In this document: one piece after another, positions 31,567 through 42,504 of the stretch
How positions within the stretch are numbered: the stretch's first letter is position 1
Layout of the letters: each line of letters begins with the position of its first letter
Translations under genes and position numbers: made by a program
NCBI RefSeq assembly: GCF_905220365.1
Contig: NC_061132.1
Location: 2,728,001 to 2,792,000, forward strand
Length of the DNA stretch: 64,000 nucleotides
Direction of reading: 5' to 3'
DNA from: Vanessa cardui
Lineage: Eukaryota; Arthropoda; Insecta; Lepidoptera; Nymphalidae
Notes under the pieces: model-generated
What the model was told of the DNA's origin: nothing
What the model saw: the letters and a program-made list of their open reading frames with translations, nothing else
Database searches by the model: none

Positions 31567-33565
31567 CTAAAAATTACAATGTCAATATTTATTTGTCTAA
31601 ATCATATTTGAAATCGAACAGTCGAAACATCGAAAATCAGTCAACAGTTTGGTCAATTACAAAGCGCCCTTTGTAAGCGTGACTTTAAATGCTGACGTTA
31701 TAGTAAAATTTTGTAGTTTGGTTAAGTTCTATTGTTCTATCTAAATAATAATTTTTATTTTTTCGACATTTCGACGGCTTTCGGCTTTTATGTATTACCA
31801 AACACTATAAATAAATGATACTAGATTTTAGTATGATTTGTAAGATTTCTGGCTGCCTACAATAATTGTCGTTATAAATTAAAACAAAGTTGTTACAAAA
31901 TTGGAACAAAAATCACATACAATATTTACTTTAAAGAGCATTTCATACATTATTTCACACACAAAGTTACACGTGGCGAAATTGACTGGGATCTATCAGA
32001 AACATATTCTCGCCGCAGCCGGAGATTTAGTTAAAGTACTGTTTGTTAAAGCTCAGAAGGATCACCAAAAATTGTAATTTTTTTAAATAATAAATTAACA
32101 TCATATTAAAGTACGTTTCAAATAAATCTAACACTATTTAAATTTTAGAAAAGTAAGGATAGATTTCCAAAAATAAGGATGAAAAAAATGGATAAATATA
32201 TTTTAGAATAGGTCTATTTTAAAATTAGGGATAAAAAAGACTTCGAAAAAAAAAAACAATGGAAATAACATTTACCAATATTCATTATTGGTTTGACGTT
32301 TTTTTTATTAAAATTATTTAAGATGAAGCTCAAAGAATTCGAAGCAGTGTGAAGTGGTTTGACGTAAGTTAGTTAGCTAATCTAGAGTAAAGAAAGTGAA
32401 GAAAGAGTAAAATGTAATTATTTTACTCTTTCTTATGTTTTCGAGATAGAAAAAACATAGTTTATCTATCAATAAATTCTCAGGAGCTGTTCGTTCGTTA
32501 AGTTGTTCGGTTGTTTTTACAACTGTACCAACTCTATTATTATTATTATTCCTGTACCAACTCTATTCGTCATATTAGATTAAGAGAGTGAAAAGAAAAC
32601 AAAGTTTTCTTGTGTGTGCGTGTGTATCTGTGTAAATCTTTGAGAATAAAATTATCCTCAGTTCTGGCAAGTTTCCATAGAGGAAGGACATCATCATTGA
32701 TACTTACCAGCATTCAACTTGTCTACCCATTCTCTGAGCTTCTGGCTCATTGTCTACAGTAAATAATATACATCAAAATTTAAAAACAAATTTTCCATAT
32801 ACAGTAGATGTATTTTATAATATCCAATATAAATCAGAATTTCGAAAACTTCGTATGCCACTAAAAAAAAAATTCGTTAATCAGTAAGCCTGAAAAAAAA
32901 ATTAATACTAACAGTCATTGCGAGCAAAGGCGACTAGCTGATCAATACTCATGTGGAATGATGATGATTCCCAAATTAATTCGTCATATTTCCTCAATTT
33001 ATCAAGTAGGTGAGGTAAACTTATAAATGGCCACCTGATCGTAAATGGTCAAAAGCATGTACATTTATTGGCATTGTAAGAAATAACAACCATCACTTAC
33101 AACGTCGCCGTCCTTGGCAAATTTGATGTTAGGTTACTTACGCTTGTAACTACTTACTCACCCGTCTAACCGTAACACAAGAACACATGTATGACTTTCG
33201 TGGTCGGGTAGTGTGTAGGCCGGTTTTCATGGGTACGCCACTCCGAGGTCCCGGGTTAGATTCCCGGCCGATGTAGAAAAACTTTGTTAGTTGTCTATGT
33301 TGTCTTGGGTCTAAGTGTATATGGTCGTTGATTCTGATTTTCCATAACACAAGTGCTTTGGCTACTTAAATTGGGATCAGAGAAATATATTTGATGTTGT
33401 CCAATATTAATTATTATTATTTATATGCTTGTGTTACGGTTAGTGTTAGCGTTGAATGGTAGAAGCACATCATATTAGCATATAGTACATCCTCGGTTTT
33501 CGCTTGCCCTGATTTTAAAAACGTGTTTTGTTTTAAATGCTATGATTCCCATTCAAATAACTCAC
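31567..33565. other. Interval between GR-G exons 3 and 5
   Basis: GR exon 4 should lie here but no 156-bp match is visible. A partial dispersed repeat is at about 33030-33190 and a further repeat-like stretch (GGTCCCGGGTTAGATTCCCG) at 33248. The rest is AT-rich. On the minus strand a short open piece before a GTAAGT at about 32705 could be an exon, but nothing supports it. Confidence 0.35.
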
Positions 33566-34184
33566 ATTTTGTTTTATCAAATATGATGTATTTAAGAGTT
33601 ACAGTTAATGCGATGAATAAAATTGTAAGTGTCGCATTAATTGCAGCAAGTAGATTTTTGTTTCGTTTTATTTACGATTCGCCGTTTAGATCGTAATTTA
33701 TCTGAAATATACAATGATTAGTACAAAATTAATTAAGGCTATAGTTATTTAGTCCTACTACATACTACTTAGAGTACAAGTCTTGCTACAAAAGAAGTTT
33801 TTAGTGGAATCCGCTTTACTTTTGCACGAAAGTCTAGTATATAAAAAACTAAATAATTTCACAGTTTTTATACAATAAAAAATATATAGCTTATTGTCGT
33901 GGCGTAAAATTATAATATTATATACTTTGTTGAGAAAATTTGAATGTTTCGTTATATTTTTCATGCGGTTGATGCTCCCACAGGATCCCACTCCGGTCAC
34001 AAATATTGTTGCTACCACAGTGAAAAAGCTTCCAACAGGAAACGATGCATACGCCTCGTAAAACTCAAGGGTATATAAATACAATCGTGCTAATTCACAA
34101 GAATCTAAAATAACGAAAAAAACCCTTTAATAAATTTATGTCTCAAATCAAAAATAATCTTGATAATATTTTATAAAATTTACG

Positions 34185-34905
34185 AGTACAGAATGATAGG
34201 ATGTAAGTGTATATAGCGACTGGTCGGGATACTGTACCTATGTAGCCTCCACGGTCGTGAGCGAAGCGTAGCGGAGCAAGCCCCAGGGCTCGCGACAGGC
34301 GCAACACGACGGCCAACGCACCCTGAACTTTACACGCTTCGTCCTGCATCTTCACACCTCGTTACCTCGCCGAGGACGTTTGTTATCAAATTCTCTATTT
34401 GTACTTATTTCAACTTAAATTATTCAAATAACAAATAGATATTAAATATATATACACACAGGCTGTTTTGCCCTTCCCCGAGATTCAATTTTCTCCCAAA
34501 CCAAATTTTATCAAAATCGGCTTTGTGATTTATGCATAAAGAGCTCTCAGTGAGAGTCATATTATATATATAAATATATTGTTACTTCTGTTGATCTATA
34601 TATTTTATGTGTTTATTATGTCTTGCAAATGAAAGGATACATGTAATGCAAAAAGTCCAGTTAGTAGCGTGTAAAATTTTTCATTACATTTCAACTGATG
34701 TAACTTAAAATGATTATGATAAACTAAAGCCCACTGAACAAAATACAGAAGGATACAACAGTTTCCATCAGGTAATCTAACCTGACGGAAACTGCTGTAT
34801 CCTTCTGAATTTTATTTTTAATCTAGCGGAATCTGCTGCTTTACTCGCCCATAATTTATAAAACTTAACCTGTAGCACACAAACCCCTAATTTTACCTTT
34901 TAAGG
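34185..34905 (+). repeat. Dispersed repeat with GC-rich head, copy 2 of 2, containing a perfect-type hairpin
   Basis: It is the partner of 25095-25780 (AGCCCCAGGGCTCGCGACAG at about 34281). The first copy has no equivalent of the hairpin at 34746-34807, so that segment was gained here or lost there. Confidence 0.6.
34746..34807 (-). repeat. 28-bp near-perfect stem-loop
   Basis: The arms 34746-34773 and 34780-34807 are complementary except at two positions, with six bases between them. Both mismatches are A opposite C on plus, so the minus-strand RNA would pair fully, with two G-U wobbles. The arm begins CAGAAGGATACA. It could be a recent snap-back duplication, a minimal foldback insertion or a small-RNA hairpin. 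The six-base loop and full pairing are unlike a typical microRNA precursor. Confidence 0.75.
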
Positions 34906-35049
34906 GATGATTTAAGGAAACTAACCTATGTGTTTTCCTGAGATTCAAACTAATTCCATACAAAATTTTATCAAAATCGGTTTTACGGTTAAGCGTGAAG
35001 AGCTAAGAGACAGAGTCACCTTTGCATTTATACTATTAGTAGATCGACA

Positions 35050-36367
35050 AAACGCAGATTCTCGTTCAGCGTATGACTCGTGTGTTCCGATGCGTACTGA
35101 TGTCTGTTGTTTTGTCATTATAAACTGACACGCTTCCAAAGGGTGATAAGAATCGAATCGATTGTAGTAGAATCAATAAATATTGGAGTAGAATAGAAAT
35201 TCAGAAAGAATATATATTATGATGAAAAAACTGGTTTTAAACCTTCTTCTGCAAAAGAGTTTGTAAGGTCTAAATTAATGGTTGTGTAATAATTTATTGT
35301 AAATAATTTCATCGCTGCATTTTATGTAAGCTGATTAAGCCAGACTTCATGGACATAATTAGCATACACTACCTTTAATGATTGTAGTTAATATACATAG
35401 CATCATGTACATTAGATACAAAATGATTCTTATCTAGAACAATCTATACAAACAATACTTAAGTTATATTACCTTTTAACTAAAGCTCCATATCTTACGA
35501 TAAGCGTTCTTTTGTAATAATGTCATTTGAATCGATACTCGTAAATTCAACAATTGTAAATCAGCTTTTACATTTTTGACATTCCAATTATTTTATTCTT
35601 ACTTTTATTTTGATTTTATAACAAAAATTTATTACCTACCTTCTAGAAAATCGTGTAAATCATACTTACTTTATGTAAGCCCGTCGGGATAGGTTCTATC
35701 CACTCGTCAGATAGCCAACCACCAAATAGCAATACTTAATATTTGTGCACCGATTTGAAGGGTGAGTGAGCTGGTGTAACAACAGGCACCGGGGACGTAA
35801 CATCTTAGTTCCCAAAGTTGGTGGTACATTGGCGATATATGGAATGATTATTATTCCTTACAGTACCATTGTCTATGGTCAGGAGTGATCACTCACACAA
35901 TCAGGTCACCTATTTGCTTGTATGCCAACCTACATGATATATGGGGAAATGTAAACCAAGAAGTTAATCTTGAGGGACCCCTTAAACTGAATTATATTGT
36001 TCATTCAAGATGCCTTACGGTCGAGTCCAAGTGCTTTATTTGAACAGTGGTATAATTTCCAGCTTTTTTTAATGCCAATTCTATGATTTAATCTAGATTT
36101 ATCAGTTATATTAACACGAACTTGCTTATACTGTCTTGGCTAGGTAGAAAAGGACTGTCATCTGACAGCCAGAAACATCTGTCGGCTACATTAAGTATGA
36201 TGACTATTATATATCGGCGACTACTAAAATCATTATTAGATCTAATGATGATTTAAAATGATGAAAGGTATTTTCTCTAAATCATTGTTATAAACACTAA
36301 CTTGAGATATCATTACCTTAGATTCAGTGACTTACCCGTCAAAGCGTAGTAAGCATATAAAAACGTT

Positions 36368-36369
<2 letters not shown>
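35050..36369. other. Non-coding stretch with one dispersed repeat
   Basis: Apart from a minus copy of the 'GGGTGGTACCTACCC' repeat at about 35685-35920 (GCCCGTCGGGATAGGTTCTA, GGTGGTACATTGGCGATATA), I see only AT-rich sequence. There is no open frame of note and no receptor exon. Confidence 0.4.

Positions 36370-36415
<46 letters not shown>
36370..36415. repeat. (TA)n microsatellite
   Basis: An uninterrupted TA dinucleotide tract of about 22 units lies 190 bp downstream of the GR-D stop codon. Such tracts vary in length between individuals. Confidence 0.95.
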
Positions 36416-36420
<5 letters not shown>

Positions 36421-36603
36421 GAGTATAGATTTTTAATGGTGAATATAAAATCTATACATATTATTTCATTTGTTCAATATTTACATTAATCCAAAACCAT
36501 AAAAGTGATTTCTCATTCTTATACTCGTATTTATTGCTGAATATGAGAAAAATTAATTTATTTTAATAACAACAGCACTTATTTAAATATTATTTAAAGC
36601 ATT

Positions 36604-39600
36604 CTATTGTCCTAGATAGTTTTTTGAATAAATGTTATCTTTGATGTTGAACTGCCTTATGATGATCAAAAAAGTAGTCATGACGCCAAATACCTGAAAA
36701 TTAGAATTGCTTTATACCGACATCCATACACACTTTTCCTATTTGAGCGAAGTTTCCTAGAGAAATTATAATTGGTATTGTAAATCCGGCTATAGTAATC
36801 AAGTATAGCTTGATAATAAGTAGGGCAATATTTAGCCTTTGTACGGGGCGCTATATGCGTTAAGACGGAGCTACCGTCTCATATCCGGGAATCAATGTTA
36901 AGAGTTCATGCCGCTGTCGCAAAACCTGAAGCGAAAAAACGAACAAAATACTCGTGTCGCATGTCAAATTACTTTTTATCCTGTTGACTTGATCCTTAGA
37001 GTAATGCTGCAAAAAAAGCTTCTATAAATCTTACTGCCTCCACTGGTTGTTGTTCGTTTTTTGCCCAGAGGATCGGAGTTGCGATACGCTACGCTATATA
37101 TATAGACCGCGTGGAATGTCGGCAAGAATACAAGCGCGTAGCGAATCGCAACTCCGATCCTCTGCTATATGCTCGTAAAAAAAAATGTTTTTTTCATCAG
37201 ACAGTTTCTGCTATCTCAATTGAAGTAGGAATAAATATGCATATATATATACACATATATACAGTATATAGTATACATTTAAGAACTGATTGTTAATAAT
37301 TCTTATGTAGATTATCTCGAAATTGTTCGTATAATAATCTAAAAACTGTAAAATAAACAAATGTGAAAAACGACGATTCAGAAAATGTGATCCTTATTTC
37401 TAATCTTACCGCAGCCGTAAACGATCTCGTGAAATCGCATACACCGTGAGGTCGGAACTTAGGCATTTGGAACTCATAGAAATTAAACAGAACTGGCAGT
37501 TTCACTCGAGACGGCGTGCACATTAGTTTGCTAACTGTGTTCAAAATAGCCTGGAACTAAAGTAGTAAATGAGATCAAGAATCCTACTGAGGGAGAACAA
37601 TATTCTTTACTGTAGACCTGCTGCTATTGCTGCTATTTGTTACTTTGTGTATTCTCTTTCCGGTCAAGTTGGATTTGCCATCTTACCGGATTATCAACAA
37701 CAACAACAACAGCCTGTAAATTTCCCACTTTTTAACTAAGGCCTCCTCTTCCTCTGAGGAGAAGGTTTAAAACATGTTCCACCACGCTGTTCCAATGCGG
37801 TTTGGTGGAATACGAATGTGGCAGCATTTCTATGAAATTAAACACATACAAGTTTCCTTCACCGCTGAGCTCGAGATGAATTATAAACACAAATTAAGCA
37901 CATGAATATTCAGCGGTGCTTGCCTGGGTTTGAAACTGCAATCATCGGTTCAGATGCACGCGTTCTAACCACTGGGTCATCTCGGCTTGTCATAATGAGG
38001 GAATGAAGATGTGTGTATCACAACATAGTGCACAAGTGCGTTACACTTATGCACTATGATCAAAAACCAATGTATGTTTGTTATCAATATAGGTGCAATT
38101 TAAATTCATAGAAGAGTTTGAATTCACTATGAAATTTCAACTTGAATGAAAAGTAATGTATCCATTACCTTATCTTGTGTCCGATGACTGGGTTCCATCC
38201 AAAGTAAGAAATTACCCATTTGGTATATAAACCACAAAATCATCAACGTTTCACTTTGTACAAATTTATATAGAGAGTCAACTGTAATCATGACGATTAG
38301 TACCGATTAATAAAAATTTAAAGTCAATACTTTTTTCGATTAGTAAATATGTCAAATCAAGAGTGACCTAGGCTCTCGCAGAGTTATTTCTATGCCAAAT
38401 ACATTTAGTACTTATCTGACTCTTTGCCTAGTGCCTAGATATATGGCTAAAAATAATTGGGACAGGTTCAGTACCTAAGTAAGGCCGTTAAATTGTTATT
38501 GGTGGTTGGTTCGTGTAAATAAATGCTAAATAACGTCCAGGAGTATGGTAGTTAGAAAACACTCGCAAGCATTTAGTCCTGTATCTGACCTCTTTACGGT
38601 CATGTCAGAATTGCGGTAATTTTGCCATGGAATGTAAAGTGCATCTGTGTTAATGCACACACTTGAGTATTACAATATGTCGGCTGTTGAGGCCTGTCTC
38701 CTCTTGATTGGCTATAATTGAAATCAGTCGAGATGTCACCATCATCGTCGTCACCATAAACATTGTCTTAATATACTACATCCTTATCTCAGTAGTATCC
38801 AGTATAAAGAGCACATCTTATAAGTATACCTGATAAAGTGACCGCCGATGCCACAACATAAAGGCCGTTCATCATGTCAGAAATGGTGTAAGCAAGTATG
38901 AGCAACACGATAGTCCCTTCTTCTTTGTTTATCTCTATAATTGTATTGCATATCAACAGGTATGCGTGAAAGAGACGGCGAGTCTTTGTATGTGCGGATG
39001 TCGCATAAGTGGGTTCAGATCCTCCTTAAATTTTACACACTTCACGATGCGGCTCTTGAAGCTTTAATGTACTTATTAGGACATGAAAGTGCAACTACTG
39101 TTTTGGAAAACAGGCAAAAATGACATTTTATACACTATTTTTAGGTGGACGAACAAATGGGCCAACTTATAACAATTGGTCACCAGCGCCCATTGAAATT
39201 GATTGTATAAGAAATTTTCGATTTTTCTTAAATAGCCAATACGCCACCTTTAGGAACTATGATGTTATTTCTCTTGTATCCAAAGCTAGACTGGCTCACA
39301 TACCTTCCAAATTGCAAAGCAGCAACAATAAGTACTCAAACAGGCTGACACAAAGCTATACCAGTTGCATACTGTACTATAATTAGTAGGCAAATATTAT
39401 TATAATATTATAAATGTAAAGAATTTATATTTTTGAACATGTGTACGTTAATGTATACCGATGATATAACTTAATTACACAATTATGATTATACTAACTG
39501 AATAATTTCAGCTTCAAATTCAAATCGATCAATTGGTTATTGATGAGCTCCAGTGATTCGTTCAGCAAAGATATGATCAAAAAGAAATACATGTGTATTA

Positions 39601-41516
39601 ATAGTCGGATTGTACACTTTATATAAAAGCATAATGTAAATGGTAGTGTTATTACTGTAACAAATAATTTTATTAGTAACAAGCTGTGCCCGCGACCATA
39701 CGCGATTGAATTTAACAAAAAAATATATTATTGTAGCCTTAGTATATTCCTTATTATATCAATTATCTGCCAGTAAAAGTCCCGTCATAATCGTCCAGCC
39801 GTTCCAGATATTAGATGCAACAAACAGACAGACAAAAAATGTAAAGGATGTTATTTAGGTATATAAGCCGTGTATATATATACATACATACATACATATG
39901 CTTTGAGTAAAAAAGTGCTATTTTAATATTACAAACAGATACTCCAATTTTATTATATGTTTAGATGTATGAAGCCAAGCTTATTTAGTACGAGTAGTGT
40001 GGGTCGCGGTTCCTCTTGCGAATTAAGTTTATCGGTTGTGGCGATTCTAAGAAAAACTTCGGCTGAGACAATTGCATTCAATTCGAGTCGACGGAACTTC
40101 TTTGGTCTTTTTTGTTTGATTTTTTCATCAGACAGTTTCTGCTATTTCAATTGAAATAGGAATAAATATGAACAAACCCTAGATTTACGTATTAATTCAG
40201 CTATATCGTGCACTATTTCCTAATAACCTCCAAGTTATGAGTGATATATCTTTATTTATAATATAACTCTGTTACAGTTAACTATTTATTTCTTCTTTAA
40301 TTTTATTTCCGAAATTCCGAGAAAAGTTGCGTCGACGTCAAAACGTAATTTTTTCACAAATCCATAGTTCTCAATTTTTTATCTGACACTTTTTCTATTA
40401 TGGCTGGAGTAGAGTATACATATGTGACTCGAGAACACAGTAACATTATTTGTACTTTCATTTACAATAAATTAACAAACATTTTGTTGCCTGTTTGAGA
40501 CGTGACTGATTACTGACCATTCGAACCAAGAGCGAGTTTGTGGAATCTACATGGTATCTAAATGTACCACTAAATGTACCAGTGCACGTGGCCATTGATC
40601 AGATTTGATGACGTGTATATACTTACAATCTAGTTCATCTTTCAAAATTTTAATGACACAATCGCTCATGTCGTATATAGCGAATGATGTTAATACTGTG
40701 AAGAAACAGTACATCATTATTTTGCACTTTTTTAAATTTAAATTAAGAAAGTCGTGCGAAATGTTTTTATTGACCTGAAAGAAAATAAAATACTTAAAAC
40801 GTTTTTTTATAGTTCAGATAGATTAATGAGTAAAGGCTGATGGTAAGTGGTCTGTCCAAAGGGCTGCAAGAGTCACTCATTCCTAAAGCGCCGATGCGGC
40901 TGCGATGTTACGCCTCTTGTGTCAGTACTTCTGTACAGAATCTAGTTTCCAAGCTGGTGGTCGCTTTAAAGGGTCTAGCTGACTTATTTTAAGGAAATTG
41001 CACTAGTGTCTTTGGATATAGTTTAACCTTTTAAATATTCCGTCTACGGAGATATGGGGGTAACAGCCATAAGCTTTCGACTTTGTTCTAACACAACCAA
41101 ATGCAAACTTTTGTTTTTATAATATGACAGTTTTTATAATAGGCAGTAGATTCTAAGGTAATTGTATAATATTTTTGGTTGGTGTATCTCCAGTAATTCA
41201 TATAAAAAACCAGCCTCAAATTTTCAAATTCAGAAATTATTCTTGTTTATTATTGTTTTGTTTTTTTTTTTTGATATGGCAAACTTACAATTATTAAATC
41301 ACAGTTATAAAAAACTTACCACCTCGATGTTATGTATATACTTTATAAATCTTTTCATCCTATTCCTCATATTGAATACTGCGACTATCACTAATGCGTT
41401 CGATAGTATTAAATCAACTTTAAAGAATAAATCTGATAAACCCAGTAGCGTGCGAATACTTCGTTTTGTATCGTCAAGGTAGTAATCGTGTGCATAAGAA
41501 ATTACTGATACTAGTA
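36604..41516 (-). CDS. GR-D: gustatory receptor, family II, exons 2-8 intact
   Basis: This is a seven-transmembrane insect gustatory receptor of the dendritic membrane of taste neurons. Exons on minus: 2 at 41320-41516, 3 at 40627-40774, 4 at 39499-39654, 5 at 38830-39024, 6 at 38169-38281, 7 at 37410-37550, 8 at 36604-36693, total 1040 bp and about 346 codons. All donors are GT (GTAAGT, GTAAGT, GTTAGT, GTATAC, GTAATG, GTAAGA), all acceptors AG, and every phase joins. Transmembrane-like runs include VDLILSNALVIVAVF, CFFTVLTSFAIY, MYFFLIISLL and TIVLLILAYTI. Exon 8 carries the signature as TTFLIIIRQF. The first exon (about 220 bp in GR-F) was not found upstream of 41516, so the N-terminus is incomplete. 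The exon 5 acceptor (TTTAAG) is weak. A SINE lies in intron 6 and a dispersed repeat in intron 4. Confidence 0.85.
37066..37164. repeat. 30-bp inverted repeat in GR-D intron 7
   Basis: CAGAGGATCGGAGTTGCGAT at 37066 and its inverted copy ending at 37164 (ATCGCAACTCCGATCCTCTG) agree over about 29 bp with few mismatches, around a 40-bp centre containing a short TA tract and GACCGCGTGGAATG. The last word is also found at 6192. It is probably the two ends of a small foldback element. Confidence 0.65.
37690..37988 (-). repeat. tRNA-derived SINE, full length, in GR-D intron 6
   Basis: After a CAACAACAACAACAACAG tail comes CCTGTAAATTTCCCACTTTT and, at the other end, CTAACCACTGGGTCATCTCG, the complement of the A-box head. 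It lies between GR-D exons 7 and 6, antisense neither to the splice sites nor to coding sequence. Confidence 0.88.
39140..39375 (+). repeat. Diverged 'GGGTGGTACCTACCC'-type repeat in GR-D intron 4
   Basis: GGTGGACGAACAAATGGGCC, then ACGCCACCTTTAGGAACTAT and GCAAAGCAGCAACAATAAG match the order of motifs at 18080-18290. It is diverged and partly degraded. Confidence 0.55.
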
Positions 41517-41569
41517 CTGAAAACAAAGGCACACTTCACTTTTTGTTCATAACGTTGGGGCGGCATGAG

Positions 41570-41878
41570 CCGAGATACCCCAGTAGTTAGAAAGCGTGCA
41601 TCTTAACCGATGATTACGACTTCAAACCCAGGCAAGTACCACTGATTGTAGATGTGCTCAATTTGTTTATAATTCATCTCGGCGGTGAAAGAAAACATCG
41701 TGAGGATACCTGCATGTGTCTAATTTCATATAAATACTGCCACATGTGTATTTCACACGGGTATTACATGCGGGTTGCATTGGAACAACGTAGTGTAATA
41801 TGTTCCGAACCTTTTCCTCAAAGGCAGAGGAGGCTTTAGCCCAGCAGTGGGAAATTTACAGGTTATTGTTGTTGTTTT
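41570..41878 (+). repeat. tRNA-derived SINE, full length, upstream of GR-D exon 2
   Basis: The head GCCGAGATACCCCAGTAGTT, the B-box side ACTTCAAACCCAGGCAAGTA, the body CTGCCACATGTGTATTTCAC and the end TAGCCCAGCAGTGGGAAATT then a GTTATTGTTGTTG tail make a complete copy with a small insertion (CACGGGTATTACATGCGG). It would lie in intron 1 of GR-D if exon 1 exists. Confidence 0.85.
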
Positions 41879-42504
41879 TGTAGGGCTGCTGGTGTTAAGC
41901 CCGCCTATGTTTATAACCAATGATCAGATTATTATCTTACTTTTTAACTATCACGTTCTATTTAACCGACTATCTTGAAACTTTGCATACACGGTGCCTA
42001 GACTACATAAAACGATATAGGGTACCATCCAAAAACCCCTACTTACAAAGCAACGAAGTTGCCTAGCGGAAATTTGTATAAAATATTTTATATACAAATT
42101 ATAAATCTTCGAAATAAATTTATTACAAAATATTAAAACCAATTATACCAAACTGAAATTCGTAATGTTCATTAATAATAATCGTATTATTTCTTTTACG
42201 ATTTTATCACTACACCTGGAAATGCTGCGTCCTGTTCATTTAAATGTCAAATCAATGATGAAAGACAAAGAGAAATCATTGTTTACTTAAACAACGACTA
42301 CAAGTAACGCAATTTGCTGTCGAGATTTTAATCACACTGACTTAACAATGTATTTGACATTGATTGATTTTATTATTGAACAAATTATTATTTGACGTCT
42401 ATAATTTTTTTTATATATTTTTTATTTGTTCGACTATTGGTATCGATCGTTACAATTTCAATGTTTGCCGAAAAATTATGATTTTTTTTCGAGAATTAAG
42501 ACTT

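Larger units (their letters stand above)
30280..34104 (-). pseudogene. GR-G: gustatory receptor, family II, in-frame stop in exon 3, exons 1 and 4 not found
   Basis: Exons on minus: 2 at 33926-34104 (SFFTVVATIFVTGVGS), 3 at 33566-33701, 5 at 31378-31566 (SANSLFLAMAFFNFIDVLF), 6 at 31135-31244 (WCVYHLSIAVLFIEPWHH), 7 at 30508-30672 (LELDLMFKQLLLNQPTMSPL), 8 at 30280-30348 (TTYFVIMVQY, TGA). Phases are those of GR-D and GR-F. Exon 3 has TAA at 33672-33674, ten codons after its acceptor. Exon 4 (156 bp in GR-D and GR-F) was not located in the 2-kb gap 31567-33565. The exon 7 donor (GTTGTT) is weak. The protein would be a seven-transmembrane receptor close to GR-H. A dispersed repeat lies in intron 6. 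Confidence 0.85.

Noticed and set aside
32705..32755. Possible small minus-strand exon ending at GTAAGT
   Set aside because: About 15 codons only, no homology to a GR exon and no matching neighbour; not enough support.
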